Origin: UBA6623 sp965217195
GTDB lineage: Bacteria > Acidobacteriota > Terriglobia > Bryobacterales > UBA6623
Reading direction: 5' to 3'
Assembly (NCBI GenBank): GCA_965217195.1
Contig: CBDCHL010000004.1
Span: forward strand, 620,001-684,000
Length of the DNA: 64,000 nucleotides
A program made the position numbers and the translations under genes. Positions 35,134 through 45,194 of this stretch are shown one piece after another. Position 1 is the first letter of the stretch. Each line of letters starts with the position of its first letter. A model generated the notes under the pieces. That model ran no database searches. It was given only the letters and a program-made list of their open reading frames with translations, and had not been told where the DNA came from.

Positions 35134-36200
35134 CTCCGCGTTCCCGCTCGTTGCTCAGCTTTCTTGGTGCGCAAGTATTCCTCGAGCTCGTACTTGGCTG
35201 CGGCACTCTCCCCCGCTTTTCGCAAGGCCATCATGAGGTTATAATGTACCGGTGAGTAATCGGCTCCAAGCGCGACCGCTTTTCTCAGAGCTTTGATGCC
35301 GCCCTCCACATCGCCTTTCGCCATGAGTACAGGCCCAAGATCGGCATAGGCTTCGGCATAGGAGGGATCCAGGCGGATGGCAGTCTGAAACTCGTGGATG
35401 GCCTCGTCCGTTTTCCCTTTCAGCCTGAGGACGCGTCCTAAGCTCTTATGTGGTTGGGGAAAATCAGGGCTTAACTCGATAGCCTTCCGGAATGTAGCAA
35501 TGGCTTCATCTGTTTGGTAGTCCATCGCCAGCGCCATCCCAAGGTTGTTCAGAGCTCGCGGATTTTTCGGTCGCAATGCCAGCGCGGCCCGGTTGTGTTG
35601 GATGGCGCCTTTCAAGTCTCCCATCTCCCAAAGTAAGAGTCCCATGTTGAAATGCGCTCCTTCCAGATTTGGGGCAAGTTGCAAAGCTGCGCGAAACTCC
35701 TCAAGAGCTTCATCAAGCTTGTTTCCTTTGGCTAGCGCAGTGCCGAGGGCATTGTGGGCAGCAGCGGAGTTGGGACTGAGCTTGACGGCTAACCGAAACT
35801 GTTCAATGGCGGCCGTGAGATCGCCTCGCAAGAATAAAGCGCTCCCTAGACTTATCCGCAGGTCCGAGTTGTTGGGATTCGCCGCCGCTGCCGCTGCGAG
35901 CTGTTGGATGGCAGCTTCCATAGGCCCGCGCGGGGGGGCCTGCTGCTTAGACGGTATTTGCGCGGCGAGCCCCGCATTTCCGTCCGCCAAATAAACCGAA
36001 CAAGCCAAGCCTATCGTTATTCCAAGAATGAGCCCTCCATTTAGCGCGTGCCGGAGACAGGAGACGGCCGTTGTGACTCGACCACCCACCAGGGTTCGGA
36101 ATGGGCCCATACCGCGGCCTGTCCGGAGCTCCCGCTGCCTCAGTAAACCTCTTTGCATTCCGTTGCCTCTCGCCGTGTGGGACTGCCCCGCCCCAGACAC
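35130..36200 (-). CDS. TPR-repeat membrane/secreted protein
   Basis: Up to 356 residues. A hydrophobic segment (GGLILGITIGLACSVYLA) near the N-terminus suggests export or anchoring. It is followed by about eight tetratricopeptide repeats (for example AAIEQFRLAVKLSPNSAAAH, EAIATFRKAIELSPDFPQPH, EAIHEFQTAIRLDPSYAEAY), which mediate protein interactions. The start is uncertain: ATGs at 36200, 36158 and 36113 are all possible. It lies downstream of the TonB-dependent receptor on the same strand. The TPR array continues beyond its stop in other frames, so it may itself be shortened. Confidence 0.75.
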   Translation of the reverse strand: MSGAGQSHTARGNGMQRGLLRQRELRTGRGMGPFRTLVGGRVTTAVSCLRHALNGGLILGITIGLACSVYLADGNAGLAAQIPSKQQAPPRGPMEAAIQQLAAAAAANPNNSDLRISLGSALFLRGDLTAAIEQFRLAVKLSPNSAAAHNALGTALAKGNKLDEALEEFRAALQLAPNLEGAHFNMGLLLWEMGDLKGAIQHNRAALALRPKNPRALNNLGMALAMDYQTDEAIATFRKAIELSPDFPQPHKSLGRVLRLKGKTDEAIHEFQTAIRLDPSYAEAYADLGPVLMAKGDVEGGIKALRKAVALGADYSPVHYNLMMALRKAGESAAAKYELEEYLRTKKAEQRAGTRR

Positions 36201-36310
36201 TCAGAAAAACGTATCCACAAGTAGTTCCCGAGTATTGACTGCCGGAACTACATGCCTTGCTGTCAGGAGAAACATGACCTCTCCCCGGAACAGTGCCCCG
36301 CCGTAAACGC

Positions 36311-39300
36311 TCAGAATTGCCACTTCAATCCGAATTGGGCAATCCTGGCTTCGTGGGCTCCTTGGATCTGGGCAAATGCCGGCGAAAGCAAGATGTTGTT
36401 GGGATTCAGGAAACTCACCTGATTGAACAAATTGAAGATCTCACCGCGAAGCTGGAGAGTCGATCCTTCCCAGAGCGGGAAACGCTTTGCAATCCCTATA
36501 TCCGTTTTGGAAAACCCAGGCCCAATCAGGCTATTCCGCCCGGTGTTCCCGAATTGCCCTGGGCCGGGAACAGCGAACGCTGCCGTATTGAAATACTGAG
36601 CCACGAGCTGGTTACGCGCTCGGCCTGTGTCCAGAATCGGGTCACCTACCACATTCGGCCTCTGCGGGCCAACGTCGCGCCCAGCTCCAATCAATGCGCA
36701 GTCGCAGCCGGAGGTCACATTAATGGGTAGACCGCTGGTCACCCGGACCAATGAGTTTAGCTCCCAGCCGCCTAGGACCCACGTGAGCGCTCCCTTGTCC
36801 CGGAAGAACGGAAGATTCCAGATCCCGTTGAGGGCGAGGATATGGCGCTGATCAAAGTCGGTTAGTCCCCGGTTTCCCGTTCGGTAGTTGTGAGGGTCTT
36901 GCAAAGTCTGAAGGCCGTCAAGGGCGCCATTAGTGGATGAGTCGTCGATTGTCTTCGAGTATGTATAGGCCAGCTGGAAGGTATAACCCTTAGACCATCT
37001 CTTCTGGACCTCAACCTGCAATGAGTGGTAGTTTGCATTGGCGTCTGAGAAAGCGAAGCCTAAGCCGGAGTAAAACTCCGGGTGGATGGGCCGCCGCGAT
37101 TGAACGTTGGCGGCAGTGGCTCCGGGACCGAATACGGCAGTATTTAGATCACGCGTCTGGAGGAGTTTGTGGCTAACGTTGCCCACATACGCGACTGTGA
37201 CAGCAACATCGTCGCCGAATTGGCGCTGGACATTCAGATTGAATTGTTGAACGTATCCGTTGCGCAAGTGCTCGCCCGGACTAAGTACCTCAATGGGGTA
37301 CTCAAACCGTGCGCCCGAGCCAAAGTTATATGGAAATGGGTCATCTCGCCCGAAATATGGATCACTGAAACTGTGGGGCACGGTGGCGAGAGGCAATATA
37401 AAGGGAGCATTGTTGGTCCCAAAGGCTGACAAGTGCTGTGGCGTAGGCTGGTAGAAGATGCCGTAGCCGGCGCGCACTGCGGTCCTCCCGTTTCCGAAGG
37501 GATCCCAGGCCAGTCCAATTCGAGGTGCAAAGTTGTTTTTATCGGTCGGATACAGACCTTTCGGGATTCCTGGTTCGCCGACATATACCATTCCCGGGGG
37601 CCCGTTCGGAAACACCGAGGATATATTCTCATTAAAACGATACTGAGAGTTTCGGCCATTTCGCTGGAACCACGGGGGATCCATCTCATAACGCAGACCT
37701 AGATTTAAGGTCAGATTCCGGGCGAGCTTGATATCATCCTGTATGAATGGTTGGTACTCGAATCTCTTGGCATCGTCTAAGATTATGCTGTACATAAGAA
37801 GGAAGTTCGGACGCCCGATCATATAGTCGGCCATCGCGTTCTGGGTGAAGGTGGGGGCGAAGAAAAAGGCTCCGGATGTAAACACCTGAGCGTCGTTCAT
37901 ATGCCGTGCCAGCATCCCCCTAAAACCTGCCCTGATGTGATGGCGACCACGGATCCAGGACACCTTTTCATCCAGCTGGTAGAAGTTGTCAATCTCAAGG
38001 ATAGGAATGTTGGGAATAAGGTCCATCTGCCGAGCAGCCATAAAGATATACGGTGTCTGCGGTACAGTGCCCGTGGCGTTGAAGAGCCCGCCGAGGTCCT
38101 TGGGGTCCTTGCCTCTGGGTGTCCCCTTAGAAAGCACGCTCCACCGTGTATACGAGGCCGTAAATTCATTGAAAAGATTGGGGCTGAAGATATGGTTATA
38201 GTTGGCGGAGAAGCTCTGGGTTTGGTCAGGGGTCGCGCCGAACAGGGTCGAAATTCCGCCGCCGTCATTGTGGGATACGTATTTGTTACGGAAATACCTG
38301 AAGTAGGTTCTGTCAGAGTCCGAGAACATATGGTCAACCTTCGCCACGTATTGGTTGCCCGTAATAGGAAGCGCACGCAGTCCCCGCAGCAGGCCGTCGG
38401 GTTGATTGGGTAACGGAATGAACTGTAGCATGCCCTGGGCCAAAGGATCGAGGCGGTCAATAGGTATTTGATTGTTGGGAAAGGAGTTCCCCGTCAGAGG
38501 GTCGATGACCGGCGTACTGGAGGCGGAGAAATCGCCTACCCGCTCGGCAGCGGTCGGCGGGAAGCCTAGGTTGAAGGTTTCCTGCCGAATTCGAAGTCCT
38601 TCGTAGGACGCAAAAAAGAAGGTCCGATCCCGCACCACTGGCCCGCCCACGGCAAGTCCAAACTGGTTCTGGCGTAGTTTAGGTTTGTCACCGCTGGCGA
38701 AGAAATTCCGGGCATTGACAGCGTCATTGCGCAAAAATTGCCAGACACCGCCGTGCAGCTCATTTGTCCCGGACTTCGTGGCCGCCAGAATGATAGACCC
38801 CTCGGCCCTGCCGTACTCGGCGCTGAAGGCGTTGGTGAGCATCCGGAACTCGGTCAGTGCGTCTGGGTTGGGTAGATTCACCCCGAAGTTAGTCATGGCT
38901 GCCGTTAGCACGGTCCCATCGAGCATAATGCTGTTGCCGGTACCCCGCGCTCCCGAGACGTTAAATGATGGGCCGCTTCCCCGCGCAAAGATGGGGGCTG
39001 TCTGAATGTTCGCATTACCCACCCCCGGCAGATACTGCAACAACCTCAAGGGGTTTCGGCCATCCAACGGGAGGTCCGATATTTGTCGGTTGGTGATGCT
39101 CGCCCCCAGGGTGGTTGACCGGCTGTCCACGCGCAGCGCCTCAGCCACCACCTCCACGGTCTCGGTCATTGCTCCCAGTTCCAGGCTCACGTCCACGCGC
39201 GCGTTTTGGCCCAATTGGAGAGAGATGCCGCTCTGGCTGAAGACCTTGAATCCCGGCGCGCTAACCGATAGCTTGTAAGCACCGAGTGGCAGCGCGGGAA

Positions 39301-39514
39301 TCAGGTAAGTTCCCGCCGCTTCAGTGACGGCGGTGCGCACAAGCCCTGTTCCGACGTTTTCCACCTCCACGGCCGCGTTGGGCACGGCGGCGCCAGTTGG
39401 GTCGCTGACTTGTCCCCCGATGGCTCCCGTGGTTTGTGCGGAGAGGGTAAGGCACGAGCCGGTCCACAACATCAACCAGACTCGTGACAAAACGTACCGT
39501 TTCTGTATCGACAT
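36311..39514 (-). CDS. Oar-like TonB-dependent receptor with carboxypeptidase-regulatory domain
   Basis: A 1067-residue outer-membrane protein. N-terminal signal peptide, a CarboxypepD_reg-like domain (GAIGGQVSDPTGAAVPNAAV), a plug domain (ISDLPLDGRNPLRLLQYLPG; GNSIMLDGTVLT), then a large beta-barrel ending in the aromatic-terminated ARIAQFGLKWQF. This form is abundant in Acidobacteriota. Together with the adjacent DUF1501, PSD1 and TPR genes it probably belongs to a polymer- or oligosaccharide-use locus. The ligand is unknown. Confidence 0.88.
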   Translation of the reverse strand: MSIQKRYVLSRVWLMLWTGSCLTLSAQTTGAIGGQVSDPTGAAVPNAAVEVENVGTGLVRTAVTEAAGTYLIPALPLGAYKLSVSAPGFKVFSQSGISLQLGQNARVDVSLELGAMTETVEVVAEALRVDSRSTTLGASITNRQISDLPLDGRNPLRLLQYLPGVGNANIQTAPIFARGSGPSFNVSGARGTGNSIMLDGTVLTAAMTNFGVNLPNPDALTEFRMLTNAFSAEYGRAEGSIILAATKSGTNELHGGVWQFLRNDAVNARNFFASGDKPKLRQNQFGLAVGGPVVRDRTFFFASYEGLRIRQETFNLGFPPTAAERVGDFSASSTPVIDPLTGNSFPNNQIPIDRLDPLAQGMLQFIPLPNQPDGLLRGLRALPITGNQYVAKVDHMFSDSDRTYFRYFRNKYVSHNDGGGISTLFGATPDQTQSFSANYNHIFSPNLFNEFTASYTRWSVLSKGTPRGKDPKDLGGLFNATGTVPQTPYIFMAARQMDLIPNIPILEIDNFYQLDEKVSWIRGRHHIRAGFRGMLARHMNDAQVFTSGAFFFAPTFTQNAMADYMIGRPNFLLMYSIILDDAKRFEYQPFIQDDIKLARNLTLNLGLRYEMDPPWFQRNGRNSQYRFNENISSVFPNGPPGMVYVGEPGIPKGLYPTDKNNFAPRIGLAWDPFGNGRTAVRAGYGIFYQPTPQHLSAFGTNNAPFILPLATVPHSFSDPYFGRDDPFPYNFGSGARFEYPIEVLSPGEHLRNGYVQQFNLNVQRQFGDDVAVTVAYVGNVSHKLLQTRDLNTAVFGPGATAANVQSRRPIHPEFYSGLGFAFSDANANYHSLQVEVQKRWSKGYTFQLAYTYSKTIDDSSTNGALDGLQTLQDPHNYRTGNRGLTDFDQRHILALNGIWNLPFFRDKGALTWVLGGWELNSLVRVTSGLPINVTSGCDCALIGAGRDVGPQRPNVVGDPILDTGRARNQLVAQYFNTAAFAVPGPGQFGNTGRNSLIGPGFSKTDIGIAKRFPLWEGSTLQLRGEIFNLFNQVSFLNPNNILLSPAFAQIQGAHEARIAQFGLKWQF

Positions 39515-39746
39515 GATGTAAACCTTCTTTCTGGTCTGTTTAGAACCGTTTCAGAATCACTTCGGCCGCTTTAGGATCAGCGATCTCCTGGGACGGTGAA
39601 TCGGACGAGACTTGTCGTTGGGGCTCGCGCCACGTTCGCCCCCTGCCCGAGGTTTCCCAACCCGATCCATCCGGCCCTCCATTTCCGCAGCCCTCAATAG
39701 CGCTTCGCCTCGACGTAGCCCTCGTTTGTTCACACCAAATCTTGCC

Positions 39747-41195
39747 TCATGCAAGGATTTCCGTGACGACACGGCCGTAAACGTCGGTTAGGCGAAAATC
39801 ACGACCGCTGTAGCGGTAGGTTAAATTTTCGTGGTTAAGTCCGAGCAAGTGAAGCACGGTCGCGTGCAGGTCATGAATGTGCACCCTCCCGTCCACTGCC
39901 TGAAAGGCAAATTCATCCGTCTCGCCATGCACTAGGCCACCCTTCACCCCGCCGCCGGCCAGCCACATCGTGAAGCCTCTCGGATTATGCTCGCGCCCAC
40001 GATTCTCCTCGGGCGCCTTGCCCAACGATAAGTCCTGGTCAAAGGGCGTTCGACCGAACTCGCCGCCCCAAATCACAAGTGTCTCGTCCAGAAGGCCGCG
40101 CGCCTTCAGATCCGTGATCAAAGCAGCAATGGGCTTATCCACTTGGCGGCATTTCTTCGGCAGCCCATCTCGTATCGAAACGTGGTGATCCCAGCCGTTG
40201 TCATTAACCTGTACGAATCGTACACCTGCCTCCACTAGCCGCCGCGCAAGCAAACATTGCTGTCCGAGATCCTTAGTTTCCTCGTCCTCGATGCCATACA
40301 ATGCTTGGGTGGCTTTGGACTCCTTCGACAGATCCATTAGGTTCGGCGCTTCCGATTGCATTCGAAAGGCCAGCTCGAAGGATTCGATCATTCCTTCCAT
40401 CGCCGGATGATCCAGGGTACGGGCGGCGAACTCCTGGTTGAGAGTCCGCAAGTAGTCCAACTGACGGCTTTGCAGAGCTGGCGCAAACTTTTCGTTCTGG
40501 GAGTAGTTAATGGCAGCTGCCTCCTCGGAACTGGCCAAACCCACTGGTGTGCCTTGATAGATGGCCGGCAAGAACGCGGCACCGAAATTTTGCGGGCTTC
40601 CTCCGTCTCCAGTCAGGCTAGGACGGATGGTAATGAACCCGGGCATGTTCATGTTCTCGGTGCCGAGCCCATAGCCGATCCAGGCACCCATCGACGGGCG
40701 GACCAGAACTGGTGCACCTGTATTGATCTGCCGGACCGCCGTCGTATGGGCCTCCGTGTCCGTCTGCATGGCACGCAACACACAGAGTTCGTCGGCGACA
40801 CCGCCCAGCTCGGGAAGCCATTCCGTCATGTACAAACCGGACTGACCGTAGTGCCGAAAGGATGAGATCGGCCCCATTAGCTTTGTGTTGTTGAGTCCCG
40901 GAGCCTCGTAATTGGGAGGCAGCTCAAACGGCTTGCCGGCGGATTCAGCCAGACGGGGCTTGTAATCGAACAAATCCATGTGCGAAGGGCCACCTTGCAT
41001 GAACAAAAAAATGACCCGCTGGGCACGCGGCGCGTGGTGCGGTGGCCTCGGCGCCAGTGGATTGGAGGCTGACGCCGCACGCAGAGATTGCTCCGTGCTC
41101 ATGGCGGCCAGGGCGATCGCGCCAAAACCGTTTCCGGCCCGGCGCAGGAAGTCGCGGCGGCTGACTGCAGGTTGTATGACGTGCCTGTTGTCCAT
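39747..41195 (-). CDS. DUF1501 protein with Tat signal
   Basis: A 482-residue alkaline-phosphatase-superfamily-like protein. The N-terminus has a twin-arginine signal (VSRRDFLRRAGNGFGAIALA). Hallmarks include RVIFLFMQGGPSHMDLFDYK, ETLVIWGGEFGRTP, and a C-terminal DLHATVLHLLGLNHENLTYR. Members are exported and always linked to PSD1 (DUF1549/DUF1553) genes in planctomycetes and acidobacteria; that gene lies 18 bp upstream here. Enzymatic activity remains undefined; sulfatase-like hydrolysis is often suggested. Confidence 0.9.
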   Translation of the reverse strand: MDNRHVIQPAVSRRDFLRRAGNGFGAIALAAMSTEQSLRAASASNPLAPRPPHHAPRAQRVIFLFMQGGPSHMDLFDYKPRLAESAGKPFELPPNYEAPGLNNTKLMGPISSFRHYGQSGLYMTEWLPELGGVADELCVLRAMQTDTEAHTTAVRQINTGAPVLVRPSMGAWIGYGLGTENMNMPGFITIRPSLTGDGGSPQNFGAAFLPAIYQGTPVGLASSEEAAAINYSQNEKFAPALQSRQLDYLRTLNQEFAARTLDHPAMEGMIESFELAFRMQSEAPNLMDLSKESKATQALYGIEDEETKDLGQQCLLARRLVEAGVRFVQVNDNGWDHHVSIRDGLPKKCRQVDKPIAALITDLKARGLLDETLVIWGGEFGRTPFDQDLSLGKAPEENRGREHNPRGFTMWLAGGGVKGGLVHGETDEFAFQAVDGRVHIHDLHATVLHLLGLNHENLTYRYSGRDFRLTDVYGRVVTEILA

Positions 41196-41213
41196 ACCTC
41201 TTTACCTCTTTCC

Positions 41214-43742
41214 TCAGATGCGATAAAGAAATTCGTTGGATGCTAGCAGCATCTGGATGAAGGCAGCCCATGCCAAACGGCCGGGTGGGCCTGCGTTTGC
41301 CGCTGTCTCATCGGCACGCAGGCGCCGTTCTGACTCGTAAACGAAATCCAGTCCCCGCATGATTTCCGATTCCTGTGGTTTACGGTTGAAAATCCGAACA
41401 ATGAGTTGGCTGACACGCTGGCTATCGAGCAATTCATCATTTTGGGTAAGCTTTGTTGCGAGCGCCTCGGCCTGTTCCATAATCCAAGGCGAATTCAAGA
41501 GGAAAAGGCTCTGGGTGGGAACTACGGTGGGTTGGCGCAAGGCATTGATTTGTGTGGGCTCCGCAAAGTCAAAATAGTTCAGGATATCGAGTTCCTTCAT
41601 TTGCTTCGTGCGGAAAATCGGCAGGTAAACAGTGCGTCGGTAGCGTAAATGCTCTGGCAGGCGCGCGGTTTTGATGACCTGAGAGGGATTGAATGTGGTC
41701 AAGTTAGGCACGAAGGTGTCGAGACTATGAGTGGGGAGAGTAGCGCCACCCGCCGTCGGATCGAGCATTCCAGTAATGACCAGAATGCTGTCGCGAATCG
41801 TCTCGGCCTCGAGACGCCGGGGATTCATGCGCCATAACAGGCGGTTCTCCGGGTCAATTTCTTGAGCTACGGCATTGGGGCTAGCCGACATCCGATACGT
41901 ACTGGTAAGCACAAGCCGCCTAACAAGCTTCTTGGTAGACCATCCTTGCTGGACGAACTCGCTTGCCAAAAAGTCGAGCAGCTTCGGGTGGGACGGCAAA
42001 TCACCCCGGATGCCGAAATTATCAGAGCTGCGCACGATACCGGCCCCGAATAGCTGCTGCCAGACACGGTTCACATAAACACGCGGTGTCAGCGGTTGCC
42101 GGTCGTCGGTGAGCCATTTCGCCAACTCCAACCTGCCACTACCATTCCAGGCGGATTGGGGCTCTTCGAACGAGACCAACTGGACAAAACCCCGCGGGAC
42201 CTCCTGCCCCAACTGATGAGCGTTGCCGCGAATGGCGATACGGCAGTCTTTTGGTTTCTCTTCGTCTTGTACAGCATATGCGAACGGAGGAAGCGGCTTG
42301 TTAAAGTCGAGAAGACCTATTCGGATCTCCAGCGACTTGATCTTGGCATCGATTTCTTCGCTCGCCTCCTTATCACTCGCTTCGGGATCCTTCAATCCCG
42401 CCTTAGATTCCTTCAGGCTTTCCACGATCTTTTGGAGCACCGCTGTTTCTTGTTCGGAGCGGCGGAGTTTTTCCTCGCGCCGCTTGCGTTCGTCGACCGT
42501 TTCCACCAGTTGAACTTTGTTGACGTCACTGAAAACGCCGTCGGGCTTATACTTTCCGTGGAGCGTACGGGTACTCTTGAGGATTCCCGCCATTCCGTAG
42601 TAATCCTGCAAGGAAATCGGGTCAAACTTGTGATCGTGACAGCGAGCACAGCCCAACGTCAGTCCGAGGATGCCTCGACCGATCATTTCGAGTTGCTGGT
42701 CGATTGTGTCCATCTGTAGTTGAGGCTTATCGGCGAGAACAATAGCCCAGGGGCCGATCGCCAGATAGCCTGTAGCCACAACCAATTCATTCCGCTCACG
42801 GACATCCTTTGCCGGCAGCAGATCTCCGGAGATCTGCTCCTGGATAAACCGGTTTATCGGTTTATTTTCGTTAAAAGAACGAATCACGTAGTCGCGGTAG
42901 CGCCAGGCCTGGGTGGCCGGAATTTCAGAGCCCGTGTCGAGGGTGTCACCATAGTAGGTCACATCCAACCACCAGCGACCCCAACGCTCCCCGTAGTGAG
43001 ACGAGGACAGCAACGCGTCAACGATCGATTCGTACTGCTCGTTGGATGGATCAGCCAGAAAGGACTCCACAGCTTCAGGCCTCGGAGGCAGTCCGGTCAA
43101 ATCGAAATAGACACGACGCAACAAGGTTGCCGGGTCGGCTGGAGGCGCAGGCTCGAGATCTTTTTGAAGGAGCCTCTGAAGTGTAAACTGGTCAATCGAG
43201 TCCCGCGGCCACGCGCTTCCTTCGACAGAAGGCGGCCACTCCGGTGATATGGGTTGCCACGCCCAATGGAGCTTGGCCCCTGGTTTCGACGATGGGGTAC
43301 CTCCGGTACTCGCAGTGGACGACGGCTCCTCCGGCCACGGAGCACCGCGCCGAATCCATTCCTCTAAGACCGCGATTTTTACGAGCTCCAACTTGCCCCA
43401 CGGCGGCATCGGCGGCTGCACTTCATGTTTGAGTGCACGAATCAGGCGGCTCTCGGAAGGACGGCCGGGGACCACAGCAGGGCCCGAATGCCCGCCGCGC
43501 AAGATCGTTTCACGGCTGTCCAGGCGCAGGCCGCCCTGCACAATAGTTGCCTTGGAGCTATGGCACGAATAACACTGAGTGGCTAACAGCGGGCGAACCT
43601 TGGATTCGAAGAATTCCAGATCATCGGCCGCAAACGCCCACGACGCAAACAGTATAATCAAAACAACGAGTCTTTCCAGACACGGACTTCCATAACCGAG
43701 TCTCTCGGTCAGTCCACCCGCATTCAGACCCGCAACTTGCAT
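41214..43742 (-). CDS. PSD1 and planctomycete cytochrome c domain protein (DUF1549/DUF1553)
   Basis: An 842-residue exported protein. After a signal peptide (VVLIILFASWAFAA) comes a planctomycete-type cytochrome c domain with haem motif CYSCH (57-61) and PPMPPWGKLELVKIAVLEEW. The DUF1549 region (LLRRVYFDLTGLPPRPEAVE) and DUF1553 region (NRVWQQLFGAGIVRSSDNFG; LRQPTVVPTQSLFLLNSPWI) follow, separated by a coiled-coil stretch rich in Lys and Glu. It is paired with the DUF1501 gene. A redox role in polysaccharide or sulfated-compound degradation is inferred from such pairs. Confidence 0.9.
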   Translation of the reverse strand: MQVAGLNAGGLTERLGYGSPCLERLVVLIILFASWAFAADDLEFFESKVRPLLATQCYSCHSSKATIVQGGLRLDSRETILRGGHSGPAVVPGRPSESRLIRALKHEVQPPMPPWGKLELVKIAVLEEWIRRGAPWPEEPSSTASTGGTPSSKPGAKLHWAWQPISPEWPPSVEGSAWPRDSIDQFTLQRLLQKDLEPAPPADPATLLRRVYFDLTGLPPRPEAVESFLADPSNEQYESIVDALLSSSHYGERWGRWWLDVTYYGDTLDTGSEIPATQAWRYRDYVIRSFNENKPINRFIQEQISGDLLPAKDVRERNELVVATGYLAIGPWAIVLADKPQLQMDTIDQQLEMIGRGILGLTLGCARCHDHKFDPISLQDYYGMAGILKSTRTLHGKYKPDGVFSDVNKVQLVETVDERKRREEKLRRSEQETAVLQKIVESLKESKAGLKDPEASDKEASEEIDAKIKSLEIRIGLLDFNKPLPPFAYAVQDEEKPKDCRIAIRGNAHQLGQEVPRGFVQLVSFEEPQSAWNGSGRLELAKWLTDDRQPLTPRVYVNRVWQQLFGAGIVRSSDNFGIRGDLPSHPKLLDFLASEFVQQGWSTKKLVRRLVLTSTYRMSASPNAVAQEIDPENRLLWRMNPRRLEAETIRDSILVITGMLDPTAGGATLPTHSLDTFVPNLTTFNPSQVIKTARLPEHLRYRRTVYLPIFRTKQMKELDILNYFDFAEPTQINALRQPTVVPTQSLFLLNSPWIMEQAEALATKLTQNDELLDSQRVSQLIVRIFNRKPQESEIMRGLDFVYESERRLRADETAANAGPPGRLAWAAFIQMLLASNEFLYRI

Positions 43743-43787
43743 AATTTCAGAAACAGCGTTATTCGAGGACCTAATTCTCCGATTGAA

Positions 43788-44471
43788 TCATCCGTGCCAG
43801 GCCTGCATATATTCAAACCAGGAGTCTGCAAGGTGTTCCTTAACCGCAAGTGTAATGTTCTTTTTGGTTCCGTCTCGAAGAACGTCGAGTAGAATTTGGT
43901 GGGAGTTGACCCTCAAATCCTGATGGGTTGTACTCAGGAAAATTACGAGATATGCGAACAGAGGTCTGCAAAGTTGTGTCAGAATTCTCTCGAGCGTAGC
44001 GTTTTCCGCTGTCTTCCACACCGTCTGATGAAAACGGAAGTCGCTGTCGTAGGCCTGCCTGTAGTCCTTCTCCTGGATGCCCCGCTGAATCTCTTGGATC
44101 AGGCCTTCGAGTTCACCAAGCTTCTCTGCGGTGATCTTGTTCTGGGCTAGGGCGAAGGCCTTGGATTCTAGATCTACCCTCAAGTCCAGCATCTCGGTGA
44201 TTTCTTGGCCGGACAGCTCGGTCACGTAGGTTGCCGTGTTGGGCTTCTTCGTCAGCAGGCCTTCCTGCTGCAAAGCTAGCAGGGCCTCCCGCACCGCGCT
44301 TTGACTAACTTGCATGGTCTGAGCAAGTTGACGTTCCACGAGTCTTTGCCCGGGCTTGAGTTGTCCTGCCAGGATCGCCTTGCGCAGCGTCAAGGCTACC
44401 TGGGTACCTACCGACAGCTTCAGGGGCCGAAACTCACGGAGGTGTTGAAACTCCTGATGTGGGTGTCTCAT
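43788..44471 (-). CDS. GntR-family (FadR/FCD) transcriptional regulator
   Basis: 227 residues. The N-terminal winged helix GQRLVERQLAQTMQVSQSAV and REALLALQQEGLL is typical GntR; the C-terminal all-helical FCD ligand domain has metal-site residues in DSDFRFHQTVW and a later His (NSHQILLDVLRDG). It lies immediately upstream of the PSD1-DUF1501-TonB genes on the same strand and probably controls them in response to a small organic acid or sugar acid. The ligand is unknown. Confidence 0.9.
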   Translation of the reverse strand: MRHPHQEFQHLREFRPLKLSVGTQVALTLRKAILAGQLKPGQRLVERQLAQTMQVSQSAVREALLALQQEGLLTKKPNTATYVTELSGQEITEMLDLRVDLESKAFALAQNKITAEKLGELEGLIQEIQRGIQEKDYRQAYDSDFRFHQTVWKTAENATLERILTQLCRPLFAYLVIFLSTTHQDLRVNSHQILLDVLRDGTKKNITLAVKEHLADSWFEYMQAWHG

Positions 44472-44589
44472 TGCTCATCAAATGATAGCGCTCATCAAAT
44501 TGTAGGATGCTCGTTGATCCGTGATCCATCATCGCACATAGCTCGCCGGTCGTCAAGGACTTTTTCGATCTGCCGAGCCGCACTGCGCT

Positions 44590-44865
44590 ATGGACGAGGT
44601 CGTTGACGTGACGGGCCGGGCGACGATTCAAGCCATCTTGGAGCTGTCGGCGCAGCAGGTCACGGAAGGGAAGTTGCGCCAGCAAGGCTACAGGCGGCCC
44701 ACAGAAGTAGTCCGTAGGGGTCGTCAGGGCGGGCGCATCCGCTGGAGTGATTGCCAACTAAAGGTCACCAAGCCGAGGCTAAGGACCAAGCAAGGGCAAG
44801 AGGCCGCCATGCCTGCCTATGAGGGACGGTGCGGTTGTACTGCACTGGCCCCGATGTCACGATGA
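44590..44865 (+). pseudogene. IS256/mutator-type transposase N-terminal fragment
   Basis: About 80 residues reading MDEVVDVTGRATIQAILELS, then RRGRQGGRIRWSDCQLKVTK and PRLRTK...MPAYE, closely follow the start of mutator-family transposases (order W/R-HG-Q-GRV, L-KV-RPRLR, VPAYE). Translation ends soon after, and the DDE catalytic part is absent. Confidence 0.65.
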
Positions 44866-44896
44866 TGCGGCGAGTCTAGGCCGTTGATTGTATGAA

Positions 44897-44937
44897 GCTT
44901 AGTCGTGCTCGCGGTCGCAGAACTCTTCGTGCCAGTT
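44897..44937. repeat. Dispersed repeat R5, copy a
   Basis: GCTTAGTC, GCGGTCGCAGAACTCTTCGT and GCCAGTT are shared with 48039-48079 (same orientation, about 80%). On the reverse strand both read as a protein C-terminus (NWH followed by K/E-F-x-DR), so they may be tails of a decayed gene family. The surrounding 44866-45194 shows nothing else. Confidence 0.5.
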
Positions 44938-45194
44938 TAGGGTGCGTGAATCGGTCACTGCGGGTGGCCTCACCTCAGAGGGCGGATGGGTTCGCAAACG
45001 TGTCCGGATCTGTGAGGGGTGTGCCGGGTGACTGGCATCCCTACCGCGATCTATATCATCCCAGTGAGCTTGACAGGCTGTGCGATCGGCCGGCCTTCGC
45101 GCCTCGAAGAGAATCGACTATTGGGCGCTACAGGGCCTCAACGCGGGTAGACTTTAGCCGTGATCCGTAAAGCTTTCCGAAGAAGAGAAACGCC

